This document shows, in pieces, positions 1 through 6,357 of a stretch of 46,990 nucleotides of DNA. A program made the translations under genes and the position numbers. The DNA is taken from positions 1 through 46,990 of IMG/VR virus record IMGVR_UViG_3300009705_000026, one strand, 5' to 3'. The notes under the pieces were generated by a model. It saw only the letters and a program-made list of their open reading frames with translations, had not been told where the DNA came from and ran no database searches. This DNA is from a virus. Numbering within the stretch: position 1 is the first letter of the stretch; each line of letters opens with the position of its first letter.

Positions 1-306
1 ACAAGACACGCTGCTATATCTATATATGATGGTAAAGAGATAGATACCTATACCAAGGATACCCCTTGTACTTATGGTATACAGTTTACGCTACTATATG
101 ATGAAACACTAACAGGTAGACAGAACCCAGCACTTAATATGACCGTTCTGATGCGTTCTAATGACCTCTGGTATGGTTTCTGTAATGATCAGTACTGTTT
201 TGCACAACTACAAAAATTAGTTGCTAAGAAGCTATCTGTTGAAGTGGGTACATACTATCATTTTGCTACTAATTTACATTTATATAATAATAAATTAAAC
301 AATTAA
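1..306 (+). CDS. Thymidylate synthase-family pyrimidine methylase/hydroxymethylase, C-terminal part (5' end outside window)
   Basis: The reading frame is open from base 1 and stops at 304-306, leaving 101 residues. It matches the C-terminal half of the ThyA family: the catalytic Cys in PCTYGIQF (visible residue 23), the phosphate-binding RSND (52-55), and the late NLHLY with His93 and Tyr95. Aligned without gaps on E. coli ThyA from the RSxD motif to the HxY motif, the position of substrate-reading Asn177 is Asp63, exactly 30 residues before His93 as in ThyA. Asp at this site is known from T4 dCMP hydroxymethylase and shifts specificity to dCMP. I therefore favour a dCMP hydroxymethylase over a dTMP synthase, but the N-terminal folate and substrate residues are missing. 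It is the first visible gene of the rightward nucleotide arm, 5 bases before the next gene. Confidence 0.82.
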   Translation, partial: TRHAAISIYDGKEIDTYTKDTPCTYGIQFTLLYDETLTGRQNPALNMTVLMRSNDLWYGFCNDQYCFAQLQKLVAKKLSVEVGTYYHFATNLHLYNNKLNN

Positions 307-311
307 AAAAT

Positions 312-1118
312 ATGTATTATTTATATCACATACCAGGTAAAAAAATAGGTGTAACAAGTAATCTTAATACAAGGGTTACACTTATACAAGGTTATAAAGA
401 GGGAGAGTACGAAGTTCTTGATTCTAGCGACGATATAGATTATATATCTGATTTAGAGATAGAGCTTCAAAAGTCTTACGGCTACAAGGTAGACATGAAA
501 AAATACAATGAATTATTTAAAAAATCTAATCAAATGAAAATAAACGCGACAGAACAAACGTCCACGTTTCCCTATCCTATAAATAAACTAAAAGAAAACC
601 TTTTAGACAATAAAAATCTTATTTGGAAGACAGATCACGGACTATTTAAGTTAAATGATAAAAATATAAACTGGATAATAGGTAATGCTAAAGTATCTAT
701 GTTTAATGATAACAGATCTTATATATACAACAAAGCTCTTGCTTCATATATTAAAGACGACTTAGATAAAGCAATTCAAAACCCATGGGATTTACCTATA
801 AACCAAAACAATAATTATACCTTTACTTTGTTTGATAATATAAGACAATGGGCTAAGGATAGAGGTATATACGATAAAGGTGATGCTAAAACTCAATACA
901 TTAAACTACAAGAAGAGTGTGGAGAACTAGCAAAAGCTTTGCTTTCAGACGATGAACCAGAAGTTGTGGATGCTATAGGAGATATAGTTGTAGTGTTAAC
1001 AAACTTAGCAGCTATAAGAGGATATCACATAGAAGCTTGTATTGACTCTGCTTATAGAGTTATCAATAAACGTACAGGTAAAATGGTTAACGGAACATTC
1101 GTGAAAGATGAAAATTAG
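312..1118 (+). CDS. GIY-YIG-like domain fused to MazG-like nucleotide pyrophosphohydrolase
   Basis: This 268-residue protein has two recognisable ends. Residues 1-62 (YYLY, KIGVT, Arg21, then EIELQKSYGY) look like a compact GIY-YIG-type fold, as in many marine phage proteins. Residues 171-255 are all-alpha MazG-like: the metal-binding EECGE (201-205) is followed by EVVDAIGD (217-224), the ExxE...ExxD arrangement that binds Mg and hydrolyses NTPs to NMP and pyrophosphate. The middle (80-165) is unassigned. The domain pair suggests a nuclease-like or nucleic-acid-sensing module tethered to a dNTP-cleaning module; the N-terminal activity is uncertain because the catalytic Glu is not clearly placed. 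The end overlaps the next MazG-like gene by 11 bases, so the two are probably translated together. Confidence 0.75.
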   Translation: MYYLYHIPGKKIGVTSNLNTRVTLIQGYKEGEYEVLDSSDDIDYISDLEIELQKSYGYKVDMKKYNELFKKSNQMKINATEQTSTFPYPINKLKENLLDNKNLIWKTDHGLFKLNDKNINWIIGNAKVSMFNDNRSYIYNKALASYIKDDLDKAIQNPWDLPINQNNNYTFTLFDNIRQWAKDRGIYDKGDAKTQYIKLQEECGELAKALLSDDEPEVVDAIGDIVVVLTNLAAIRGYHIEACIDSAYRVINKRTGKMVNGTFVKDEN

Positions 1119-1359
1119 AACAGAAGACAAAATAGTTCAAGCTGTCTTAGCTAAGATGGATGAGCGTAGTTTAATAGGTCAAAAAAAGTATGGCGCTACC
1201 ATGATGGAAGAGATTGAAGGTGAAAAGAAAGATCTTAATCGTTTTCTAGTAGACGTACAAGAAGAGCTTATGGATGCTTTGCTTTATATTGAAGCTGCTA
1301 AACGTTGTTTAGATAACGAGGTTGAAGACCTATGGATAAATAGACTTCATGAAGATTAA
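1108..1359 (+). CDS. Small MazG-like helical pyrophosphohydrolase
   Basis: This 83-residue, mostly helical protein carries QEELMDALLYIE at residues 51-62, which resembles the second metal-binding helix (ExxD) of the all-alpha NTP pyrophosphatase superfamily. The preceding GQKKYG and DLNRFLVDV are typical of short phage members. A canonical first EExxE helix is less clear; MEEIEGEK (33-40) may contribute. It is likely to remove one or more nucleoside triphosphates. Its start overlaps the GIY-YIG/MazG fusion by 11 bases and its end overlaps the nuclease gene by 11 bases. Two members of one superfamily side by side suggest different substrates. The substrate cannot be told from sequence. Confidence 0.6.
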   Translation: MKIRTEDKIVQAVLAKMDERSLIGQKKYGATMMEEIEGEKKDLNRFLVDVQEELMDALLYIEAAKRCLDNEVEDLWINRLHED

Positions 1360-1798
1360 ACATAAACGAAAGAAAGGTCCGGTAAGATCAAACAAAATAC
1401 TGTATGATGGTATTACGTTTGCTTCAGGACTAGAGAAGTATATGTATATGGCATTAAAAAAAGCTAAAATTAAAGCTGATTATGAAGGTATGACTTATGA
1501 GTTGTTTCCTGGTTTTGATTTTACTATCCCGTCTTACGAGCGTTGTGGTAATGGTAAAGGAGCATATAAAAATAGAGGTAATAAAAAAATACTTAATATA
1601 AAGTATACCCCAGATTTTATAGGTAAAGGTTTTATAATAGAAACCAAAGGTAGAGCAAATGAAAGTTTTCCATTAAGATGGAAGATGTTTAAAAAGCACG
1701 TCATAGATGAACTACAACCTATAATATTATTTAAACCACAAAATCAAAAAGAATGCGACGAAACGATAAGATTAATACTCGAGTCACGAAACAAGTAG
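1349..1798 (+). CDS. PD-(D/E)XK endonuclease, phage Holliday junction resolvase-like
   Basis: The 149-residue basic protein carries the PD-(D/E)XK core in order: Glu29 in SGLEKYMY, Asp89 in YTPDF, and Glu98-x-Lys100 in IIETKGR. A helix with SFPLRWKMFKKH follows the ExK strand. This spacing matches the phage endonuclease I / DUF1064-like group, which cleaves branched DNA during recombination or packaging, or degrades host DNA. The basic N-terminus (KHKRKKGPVRSNK) would help DNA binding. Residues 64-80 form an inserted Gly/Asn/Lys-rich loop that is usually shorter in this family. It is embedded in the nucleotide-metabolism operon by overlaps at both ends. Structure-selective cleavage is an inference; the nuclease fold itself is well supported. 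Confidence 0.75.
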   Translation: MKIKHKRKKGPVRSNKILYDGITFASGLEKYMYMALKKAKIKADYEGMTYELFPGFDFTIPSYERCGNGKGAYKNRGNKKILNIKYTPDFIGKGFIIETKGRANESFPLRWKMFKKHVIDELQPIILFKPQNQKECDETIRLILESRNK

Positions 1799-1923
1799 CT
1801 AGAAAAAAATATGCCGAAAGACAGATTGATAAATGGATTAAATGGAGGATGGAATCTAAAGGTTATATGTATTTTGAAGACTTAGTTAAATTACACAATG
1901 AACATAATATAAAATGCTATTAA
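1753..1923 (+). CDS. Small basic protein of 56 residues overlapping the nuclease gene
   Basis: An open frame starting at ATG 1753 runs 56 codons to TAA 1921-1923, overlapping the end of the nuclease gene by 46 bases in another frame. The protein is basic and helix-prone, with VARKKYAERQIDKWIKWR in the middle and FEDLVKLHNEHNIKC near the end. The aromatic and charged composition past the overlap looks coding rather than random, and the stop abuts the next ATG (TAAATG). It could start later, as no other ATG lies before residue 33. I do not recognise a family. It may be a DNA-binding or nuclease-associated accessory. Confidence 0.5.
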   Translation: MRRNDKINTRVTKQVARKKYAERQIDKWIKWRMESKGYMYFEDLVKLHNEHNIKCY

Positions 1924-2079
1924 ATGAAATATAAAAATTGGGATAAGAATTGGGAATTAACCGTTGGGTTTTATCCTGGATTTATAATAGGAATGAGGAG
2001 TTATCCTCATACAGAATCTACACAACACGTTATATATCTACCTTTTGTAGATTTATGTTTAGAGATTTTTGAAGATTAA
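1924..2079 (+). CDS. Small conserved-type phage protein of 51 residues
   Basis: ATG at 1924 follows directly on the TAA of the preceding small gene, and TAA at 2077-2079 precedes the nrdB ATG by one base. The protein has WELTVGFYPGFIIGMRSY near its start and HVIYLPFVDLCLEIFED at its end, a pattern I associate with short uncharacterised proteins in marine phage genomes. Alternating hydrophobic and aromatic residues suggest a small beta-rich domain, not a membrane helix. Its tight fit between two genes supports its being real. Its place just before nrdB hints at a link to nucleotide metabolism, but no function can be assigned. Confidence 0.6.
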   Translation: MKYKNWDKNWELTVGFYPGFIIGMRSYPHTESTQHVIYLPFVDLCLEIFED

Positions 2080-2080
2080 T

Positions 2081-3049
2081 ATGGGATTATTTGATGAAAG
2101 AATACCTTACAAGCCCTTTGAGTACCCGGAGTACTATACTGAGGGATGGCTTAAACAAGCTCAAGCGTTCTGGCTCCACACTGAGATATCTATGTCAAGT
2201 GATGTTAAGGATTGGAACGAAAGGTTAACACCTGAAGAAAAAAATTTAGTTGGCAATATCTTATTAGGTTTTGCTCAGACTGAATGTGCTGTGTCAGATT
2301 ATTGGACACAGAAAGTTGTATCATGGTTTCCGAAGCATGAGATTCAACAAATGGCCATGATGTTTGGATCACAAGAAACGATTCATGCTGTAGCCTATAG
2401 TTATTTAAATGAAACCCTTGGTCTTGAAAATTTTGAAGCGTTTTTACAAGATGAAGCAACAATGAAACGCTTTGATAATCTAGTTAGTTATGATGGAAAT
2501 AAATCCAGTGGAATTGCAAGAAGCCTTGCTATCTTTAGCGCCTTTGCTGAAGGGGTTAGTCTTTATTCTGCTTTCGCTGTGTTATATTCTTTTCAACTCA
2601 GAAATCTGTTAAAAGGAGTAGGACAACAAATGAAATGGAGTGTAAGAGATGAATCTCTACATTCAAAAATGGGGTGTACCCTATTTAGACACATGTGTAA
2701 AGAAGATAATAATTTATTAAAAGAGTGTGAAAAAGACATATTGGATGCAGCCTCAGCAATGCTTGAAGCAGAAGAAAACTACATTGATAAAATGTTTGAA
2801 CTTGGAGATATCGAAAACCTTAAAGCCTATGACCTTAAGCAATTTATCAGAAAAAGACTCAATGAAAAAATCCTCGAGCTCGGGTACGAGCACCACGGGA
2901 AGTACTTTGAATTTAACGAAGACGGAGCAAAAGCTCTTGATTGGTTCTACCATCTTACCGGGGGGCATACTCATACTGATTTTTTTGCTGTTAGGCCTAC
3001 TGATTACTCGAAGGCTAACGAAGGAGAGGATTTTGAAGATATTTGGTAA
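2081..3049 (+). CDS. nrdB: Ribonucleoside-diphosphate reductase class I beta subunit
   Basis: This 322-residue protein (start chosen at ATG 2081, not an upstream TTG at 2069 inside the previous gene) is the radical-generating subunit that works with NrdA to make dNDPs. All six di-metal ligands are present: Glu68, Glu99 and His102 in ETIH, Glu157 in AEGVSLYS, and Glu191 and His194 in RDESLH. Tyr106, four residues after His102, matches the radical Tyr122 of E. coli NrdB, so it should be a tyrosyl-radical enzyme. The C-terminus ends in acidic-aromatic DFEDIW, suited to docking on NrdA. Bases about 2855-2970 use noticeably more G/C-ending codons than the flanks. It abuts the oxygenase-like gene (TAAATG), and nrdA lies three genes downstream. 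Confidence 0.95.
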   Translation: MGLFDERIPYKPFEYPEYYTEGWLKQAQAFWLHTEISMSSDVKDWNERLTPEEKNLVGNILLGFAQTECAVSDYWTQKVVSWFPKHEIQQMAMMFGSQETIHAVAYSYLNETLGLENFEAFLQDEATMKRFDNLVSYDGNKSSGIARSLAIFSAFAEGVSLYSAFAVLYSFQLRNLLKGVGQQMKWSVRDESLHSKMGCTLFRHMCKEDNNLLKECEKDILDAASAMLEAEENYIDKMFELGDIENLKAYDLKQFIRKRLNEKILELGYEHHGKYFEFNEDGAKALDWFYHLTGGHTHTDFFAVRPTDYSKANEGEDFEDIW

Positions 3050-3634
3050 ATGATATATATAAAAGACAATTTTTTAAGTAAAACTTTATTTAATAAGTTA
3101 AACAAAAAGTTAATTAAATTTAAAAAAGTTGACATGAGTGATGGAGATTGTGTGTTATACGTAATTGAATCACCTAAAGAACTAACAGATCATTTTAAAA
3201 ATCTTATTGAAAAAATTGAAGGTAAAAAAATAAAAATGATTATGTGCGGTTTTAGACAATCACAAAAAAATGAGGATGATGTGTTGAGAATACATTCTGA
3301 TCTACATATTCATCCTGATCAATCTGATTTTCCTGAAAGAGCCGGTGTGTTGTATATGAGTGATATACCTAAAGATTTAAAAAAAGAATTAACAGGCACT
3401 GCTTTTTGGGACCATGAAACACATGGAGACAATAACAAAGGATCTATTGATATACACAATGAAACAATGAAAAACTGTGCTGATAAATCAAAATGGACTT
3501 TAAGATCTGTAATAGGTCATAAACAAAATAGATTTTTATCATATGATAGTAATTATTTTCATAGCAAATACCCTAACAAAAGCATAGATAAAAGAAAAGT
3601 ATGCGTAATGTTTTATAAATATGAGAAAATGTAA
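3050..3634 (+). CDS. 2OG-Fe(II) oxygenase-like (prolyl hydroxylase-type) protein
   Basis: In the 194 residues a plausible facial triad can be read: His82-x-Asp84 in RIHSDLHIH, and a distal His171 in NYFHSKYP, followed by Arg182 in DKRKVCVMFY, which would bind the 2-oxoglutarate carboxylate. The HxD...H...R order and spacing of about 90 residues fit the double-stranded beta-helix dioxygenases common in marine phages. Such enzymes hydroxylate protein side chains or nucleobases using O2 and 2-oxoglutarate. The substrate is unknown. It sits directly after nrdB and overlaps the next gene by 14 bases. Because the operon is otherwise about nucleotides, base modification is possible, but peptidyl hydroxylation is the more common role for this family. 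Confidence 0.7.
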   Translation: MIYIKDNFLSKTLFNKLNKKLIKFKKVDMSDGDCVLYVIESPKELTDHFKNLIEKIEGKKIKMIMCGFRQSQKNEDDVLRIHSDLHIHPDQSDFPERAGVLYMSDIPKDLKKELTGTAFWDHETHGDNNKGSIDIHNETMKNCADKSKWTLRSVIGHKQNRFLSYDSNYFHSKYPNKSIDKRKVCVMFYKYEKM

Positions 3635-3974
3635 CATTTGTGAAAAAGAAAAAGCAGACATCAAATTTCAACATGTACATAAGAAAACATGTTTAAAGTG
3701 TGAATTTAGATGGAAAACTAGCTTTTTAAGATTGCTAGTACAAGATAGAAGGTTATCAGCTAAAGAAAGAATAGCTCAACGTCTTGGTTATATGGGTACA
3801 GGATTCATAATGGTTGCTCCTTATGTGTTAAGCACAGGAGTAGCTGGTCCTGTTATATACATAATAGGAGGTTTAATGTCCATACCTCAAGTATTTATAG
3901 CAAAACAATGGAATTTGGTAGCTGTCAACATTAATGTTATGATAGGCTATTCATTATATTTAATCAATTCATAA
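3621..3974 (+). CDS. Small membrane protein with an N-terminal zinc-binding motif
   Basis: The 117-residue protein begins with two CxxC pairs (Cys4/Cys7 and Cys24/Cys27) that could hold one zinc ion. A basic segment (FRWKTSFLRLLVQDRRLSAKER) follows, and residues from about 57 to 116 contain two or three hydrophobic stretches, for example FIMVAPYVLSTGVAGPVIYII and VNINVMIGYSLYLI. A cytoplasmic zinc knuckle attached to a membrane hairpin is therefore likely. I do not recognise a family with known function; anchoring of replication or reductase components to the membrane is only a speculation. It overlaps the oxygenase-like gene by 14 bases and is followed after one base by the coiled-coil gene. 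Confidence 0.55.
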   Translation: MRKCNICEKEKADIKFQHVHKKTCLKCEFRWKTSFLRLLVQDRRLSAKERIAQRLGYMGTGFIMVAPYVLSTGVAGPVIYIIGGLMSIPQVFIAKQWNLVAVNINVMIGYSLYLINS

Positions 3975-3975
3975 T

Positions 3976-4212
3976 ATGAAAGAACAAACTTTAATTGAAA
4001 TGGGTAAAAAAGTGGACTCTTTAATAAGAGTATCACAAAAACTAATACAAGAAATTCAACAAATAGATACGTTAGCTCGTGGAACAATTACAGCTTTACA
4101 AATGTTTATTGGTGAAAAAGAGTGGAAAAAGTTAGTTGAAAAAATGAAAAAAACTGAAGAAGCTAGAGATAAAAAAATAACAGAAAAGAAATTAGATTTA
4201 AATGTGGAATAA
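3976..4212 (+). CDS. Small coiled-coil hypothetical protein
   Basis: This 78-residue protein is highly charged and helical. Heptad-like hydrophobic positions occur in MGKKVDSLIRVSQKLIQEI and again in the Lys/Glu-rich C-terminal half (EWKKLVEKMKKTEEARDKK). There is no signal peptide or membrane segment. It begins one base after the zinc/membrane protein gene and its end overlaps the nrdA start by 11 bases, so its translation is probably coupled to that of nrdA. A structural or partner role is plausible, but no family is recognised. Confidence 0.6.
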   Translation: MKEQTLIEMGKKVDSLIRVSQKLIQEIQQIDTLARGTITALQMFIGEKEWKKLVEKMKKTEEARDKKITEKKLDLNVE

Positions 4213-5920
4213 TGATTGGATCAAAGGAGAAGATTACCCTAGTTGGGGCAATACTGATGTATATAAAAAAACTATTAGTGGAGGATATTTATTACAGGGT
4301 GAGTCGCCAAAAGAAGCCTACATGCGTGTATCAAAAGCTGTTTCAAGACGTCTCTATAAACCTGAACTAGCAGATACATTTTTTGAATACATATGGAATG
4401 GCTGGTTGTGCTTAGCATCACCAGTTCTTTCTAACACTGGAACAGACAGGGGTTTACCTATTAGTTGTTTTGGTATAGACGTTGCTGATAGTATCAGTGA
4501 CATAGGTACAAAAAACCTAGAGATGATGCTACTTGCTAAACAAGGCGGAGGAGTTGGTGTCGGAATTAATATGATAAGACCCGCCGGAGCTAAAATAACA
4601 GGTAATGGAACATCAGATGGAGTTGTCCCTTTTTGCAAGATCTATGACTCAACTATACTCGCAACCAATCAAGGGTCAGTACGAAGAGGGGCTGCATCCG
4701 TTAATCTCACTATCGAACACCCTGATTTCCTTGACTGGTTGGAGATCAGAGAGCCTAAAGGCGACGTCAACAGACAATCTCTTAACTTACATCAGTGTGC
4801 TGTCGTTGGCGATAAGTTTATGCGAAAACTCGAAGCCGGAGATTCAGATTCACGGAATAAGTGGTCCAAGTTACTCCAAAAACGTAAAGCTACTGGAGAG
4901 CCGTATATCCTCTTTAAAGGAAATACAAACAAAGCTAATCCAGATGCTTACAAGTCGAACAGTTTAAAAGTACACATGACTAACATTTGTAGTGAGATAA
5001 CGCTCCATACAGATGAGAATCATAGTTTTGTGTGTTGTTTATCTAGTTTAAACCTAGCTAAGTATGATGAGTGGAAAGACACTAATCTTATTTATGATAG
5101 CATATGGTTTTTAGATGGAGTTATGGAAGAGTTTATACATAGAGCTAAAGGATTACGGGGATTTGAAAATGCTGTTAGATCTGCTCAAAAAGGTAGAGCT
5201 GTAGGCTTGGGAGTTTTAGGATGGCACACATACTTACAAGAAAAAGGTATACCATTTGAAGGGCTATTGTCACAGTATGAAACGCGTAGAATATTTAGTC
5301 AGATCAAGATAGAGTCTGATAGAGCTAGTAGAAACCTAGGTGATACTTACGGTGAACCGCTGTGGTGTACAGGCACTGGTATGCGTAACACTCATTTAAG
5401 AGCTATAGCACCTACAGTTAGTAACAGTAAGTTGTCTGGTAATATATCACCCGGTATAGAGCCTTGGGCAGCTAATGTATTTACAGAGCAATCAGCTAAA
5501 GGTACTTTTATTAGAAAGAATCCTACTTTAGTTAAGTTTTTACGTAAACATAAATTAAATACTGAAAAAATATGGGATAAGATATTAAGAGATGGTGGAT
5601 CAGTTCAAGGTATAAAAGAACTAAATGATCTTACATTTACTAATGATGTCCCAGCTAAAGATGTATTTAAAACATTTAAAGAGATAAATCAATTAGAATT
5701 AGTAAATCAAGCAGGAATTAGGCAACAGTATATAGATCAGTCTGTTAGTTTAAACCTAGCTTTTCCTTCAGAGGCTACACCTAAATGGATCAATAAGGTA
5801 CACTTAGATGCATGGAAAAAAGGTATTAAGACCTTATACTATATGAGGACAGAATCTGTCCTTAGAGGTGACATAGCGGCTGCTGCGATGGACGAAGAGT
5901 GTTTGTCCTGTGACGGGTAA
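4202..5920 (+). CDS. nrdA: Ribonucleoside-diphosphate reductase class I alpha subunit
   Basis: The 572-residue catalytic subunit reduces ribonucleotides using the radical from NrdB. Visible active-site features are Cys89 (ISCFGID), Asn261-x-Cys263-x-Glu265 (NICSEI, with Cys263 as the thiyl radical site), Cys278 in VCCLSSLNL as the second redox Cys, Tyr546-Tyr547 (TLYYMRTES) as the radical-transfer pair, and a C-terminal CLSC (567-570) for re-reduction. It is about 190 residues shorter than E. coli NrdA and lacks the N-terminal ATP-cone, so dATP feedback inhibition through that domain is absent, a frequent phage trait. Codons in about 4620-4960 are visibly more G/C-ending than on either side. 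No phage thioredoxin or glutaredoxin is seen in the window. Confidence 0.96.
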   Translation: MWNNDWIKGEDYPSWGNTDVYKKTISGGYLLQGESPKEAYMRVSKAVSRRLYKPELADTFFEYIWNGWLCLASPVLSNTGTDRGLPISCFGIDVADSISDIGTKNLEMMLLAKQGGGVGVGINMIRPAGAKITGNGTSDGVVPFCKIYDSTILATNQGSVRRGAASVNLTIEHPDFLDWLEIREPKGDVNRQSLNLHQCAVVGDKFMRKLEAGDSDSRNKWSKLLQKRKATGEPYILFKGNTNKANPDAYKSNSLKVHMTNICSEITLHTDENHSFVCCLSSLNLAKYDEWKDTNLIYDSIWFLDGVMEEFIHRAKGLRGFENAVRSAQKGRAVGLGVLGWHTYLQEKGIPFEGLLSQYETRRIFSQIKIESDRASRNLGDTYGEPLWCTGTGMRNTHLRAIAPTVSNSKLSGNISPGIEPWAANVFTEQSAKGTFIRKNPTLVKFLRKHKLNTEKIWDKILRDGGSVQGIKELNDLTFTNDVPAKDVFKTFKEINQLELVNQAGIRQQYIDQSVSLNLAFPSEATPKWINKVHLDAWKKGIKTLYYMRTESVLRGDIAAAAMDEECLSCDG

Positions 5921-5927
5921 AAATAAT

Positions 5928-5954
5928 GAAGGGAGACCGTTATGATCTCCCTTC
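5928..5954 (-). terminator. Hairpin terminator between converging arms
   Basis: A perfect 9-bp inverted repeat (GAAGGGAGA at 5928-5936 and TCTCCCTTC at 5946-5954) encloses a 9-base loop. Read leftward, the stem is followed by ATTATTTTTACC, a T-rich tail typical of intrinsic termination, so it probably ends the long leftward transcript that finishes with the endolysin gene. Read rightward, nrdA ends 8 bases before the stem but the T-run is missing. A second, weak GGG/CCC hairpin followed by six T at about 5972-5996 could serve the rightward direction. The 83-base gap holds no convincing gene. Confidence 0.75.
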
Positions 5955-6003
5955 AATTGCAGGAACTTTTGGGGGTGGAAGCCCATTTTTTCGTGTTCCT
6001 TAT

Positions 6004-6357
6004 TTAATATGTCCACATTATGTCTGGGTCTTTATCTGGGTCTGCGTCAACATGAATAAATGTACCCGCTACCCCTATACGATTAAACCCAACGTCTAGT
6101 AAGCAATTTACTAAATGATATCTATCTCTTGAAGTTCTACAAGAAATATCAGCAGCCCATCCACCAAGGTGAGCGCTATTTTTTACTCCACCAACTTTCT
6201 CATTATGAGATTTAGTTCTATAACCTGAGGTTATAACTATAGCTTTGTCAAACTTTCCACGAGCTTCATCCAACATATCTAATACATGCTGCTTCATAGC
6301 CTTACCACTACCTAGGTGATCTGGACTATCAAATTCTGTTATGTTAAAATATTGCAT
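6004..6357 (-). CDS. Endolysin, M15-family metallopeptidase
   Basis: This 117-residue enzyme has the zinc-site pattern of M15 peptidases: His63 in SAHLGGWAADI with Asp70, and His102-x-Asp104 in FIHVDAD. The TSGYRTKSHN loop (43-52) is also typical of this group. Related enzymes cut peptide bonds in the peptidoglycan stem, as D-Ala or L-Ala-D-Glu carboxypeptidases and endopeptidases. There is no signal peptide, so a holin should be needed for access to the wall. It is the last gene of the leftward transcript, and its ATG overlaps the stop of a 26-residue membrane peptide gene (TAATG). The role in host lysis is inferred from family and position. Confidence 0.9.
   Translation of the reverse strand: MQYFNITEFDSPDHLGSGKAMKQHVLDMLDEARGKFDKAIVITSGYRTKSHNEKVGGVKNSAHLGGWAADISCRTSRDRYHLVNCLLDVGFNRIGVAGTFIHVDADPDKDPDIMWTY

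Noticed and set aside
2069-2080. TTG start extending NrdB by four residues
   Set aside because: The TTG is inside the preceding small gene. The ATG at 2081 directly after that gene's stop is the simpler start and gives the usual short N-terminus.
2727-3053. 108-codon rightward frame inside nrdB
   Set aside because: It is a second-frame shadow of nrdB, with a Lys/Leu-rich product and no motif, and ends just after nrdB by chance.
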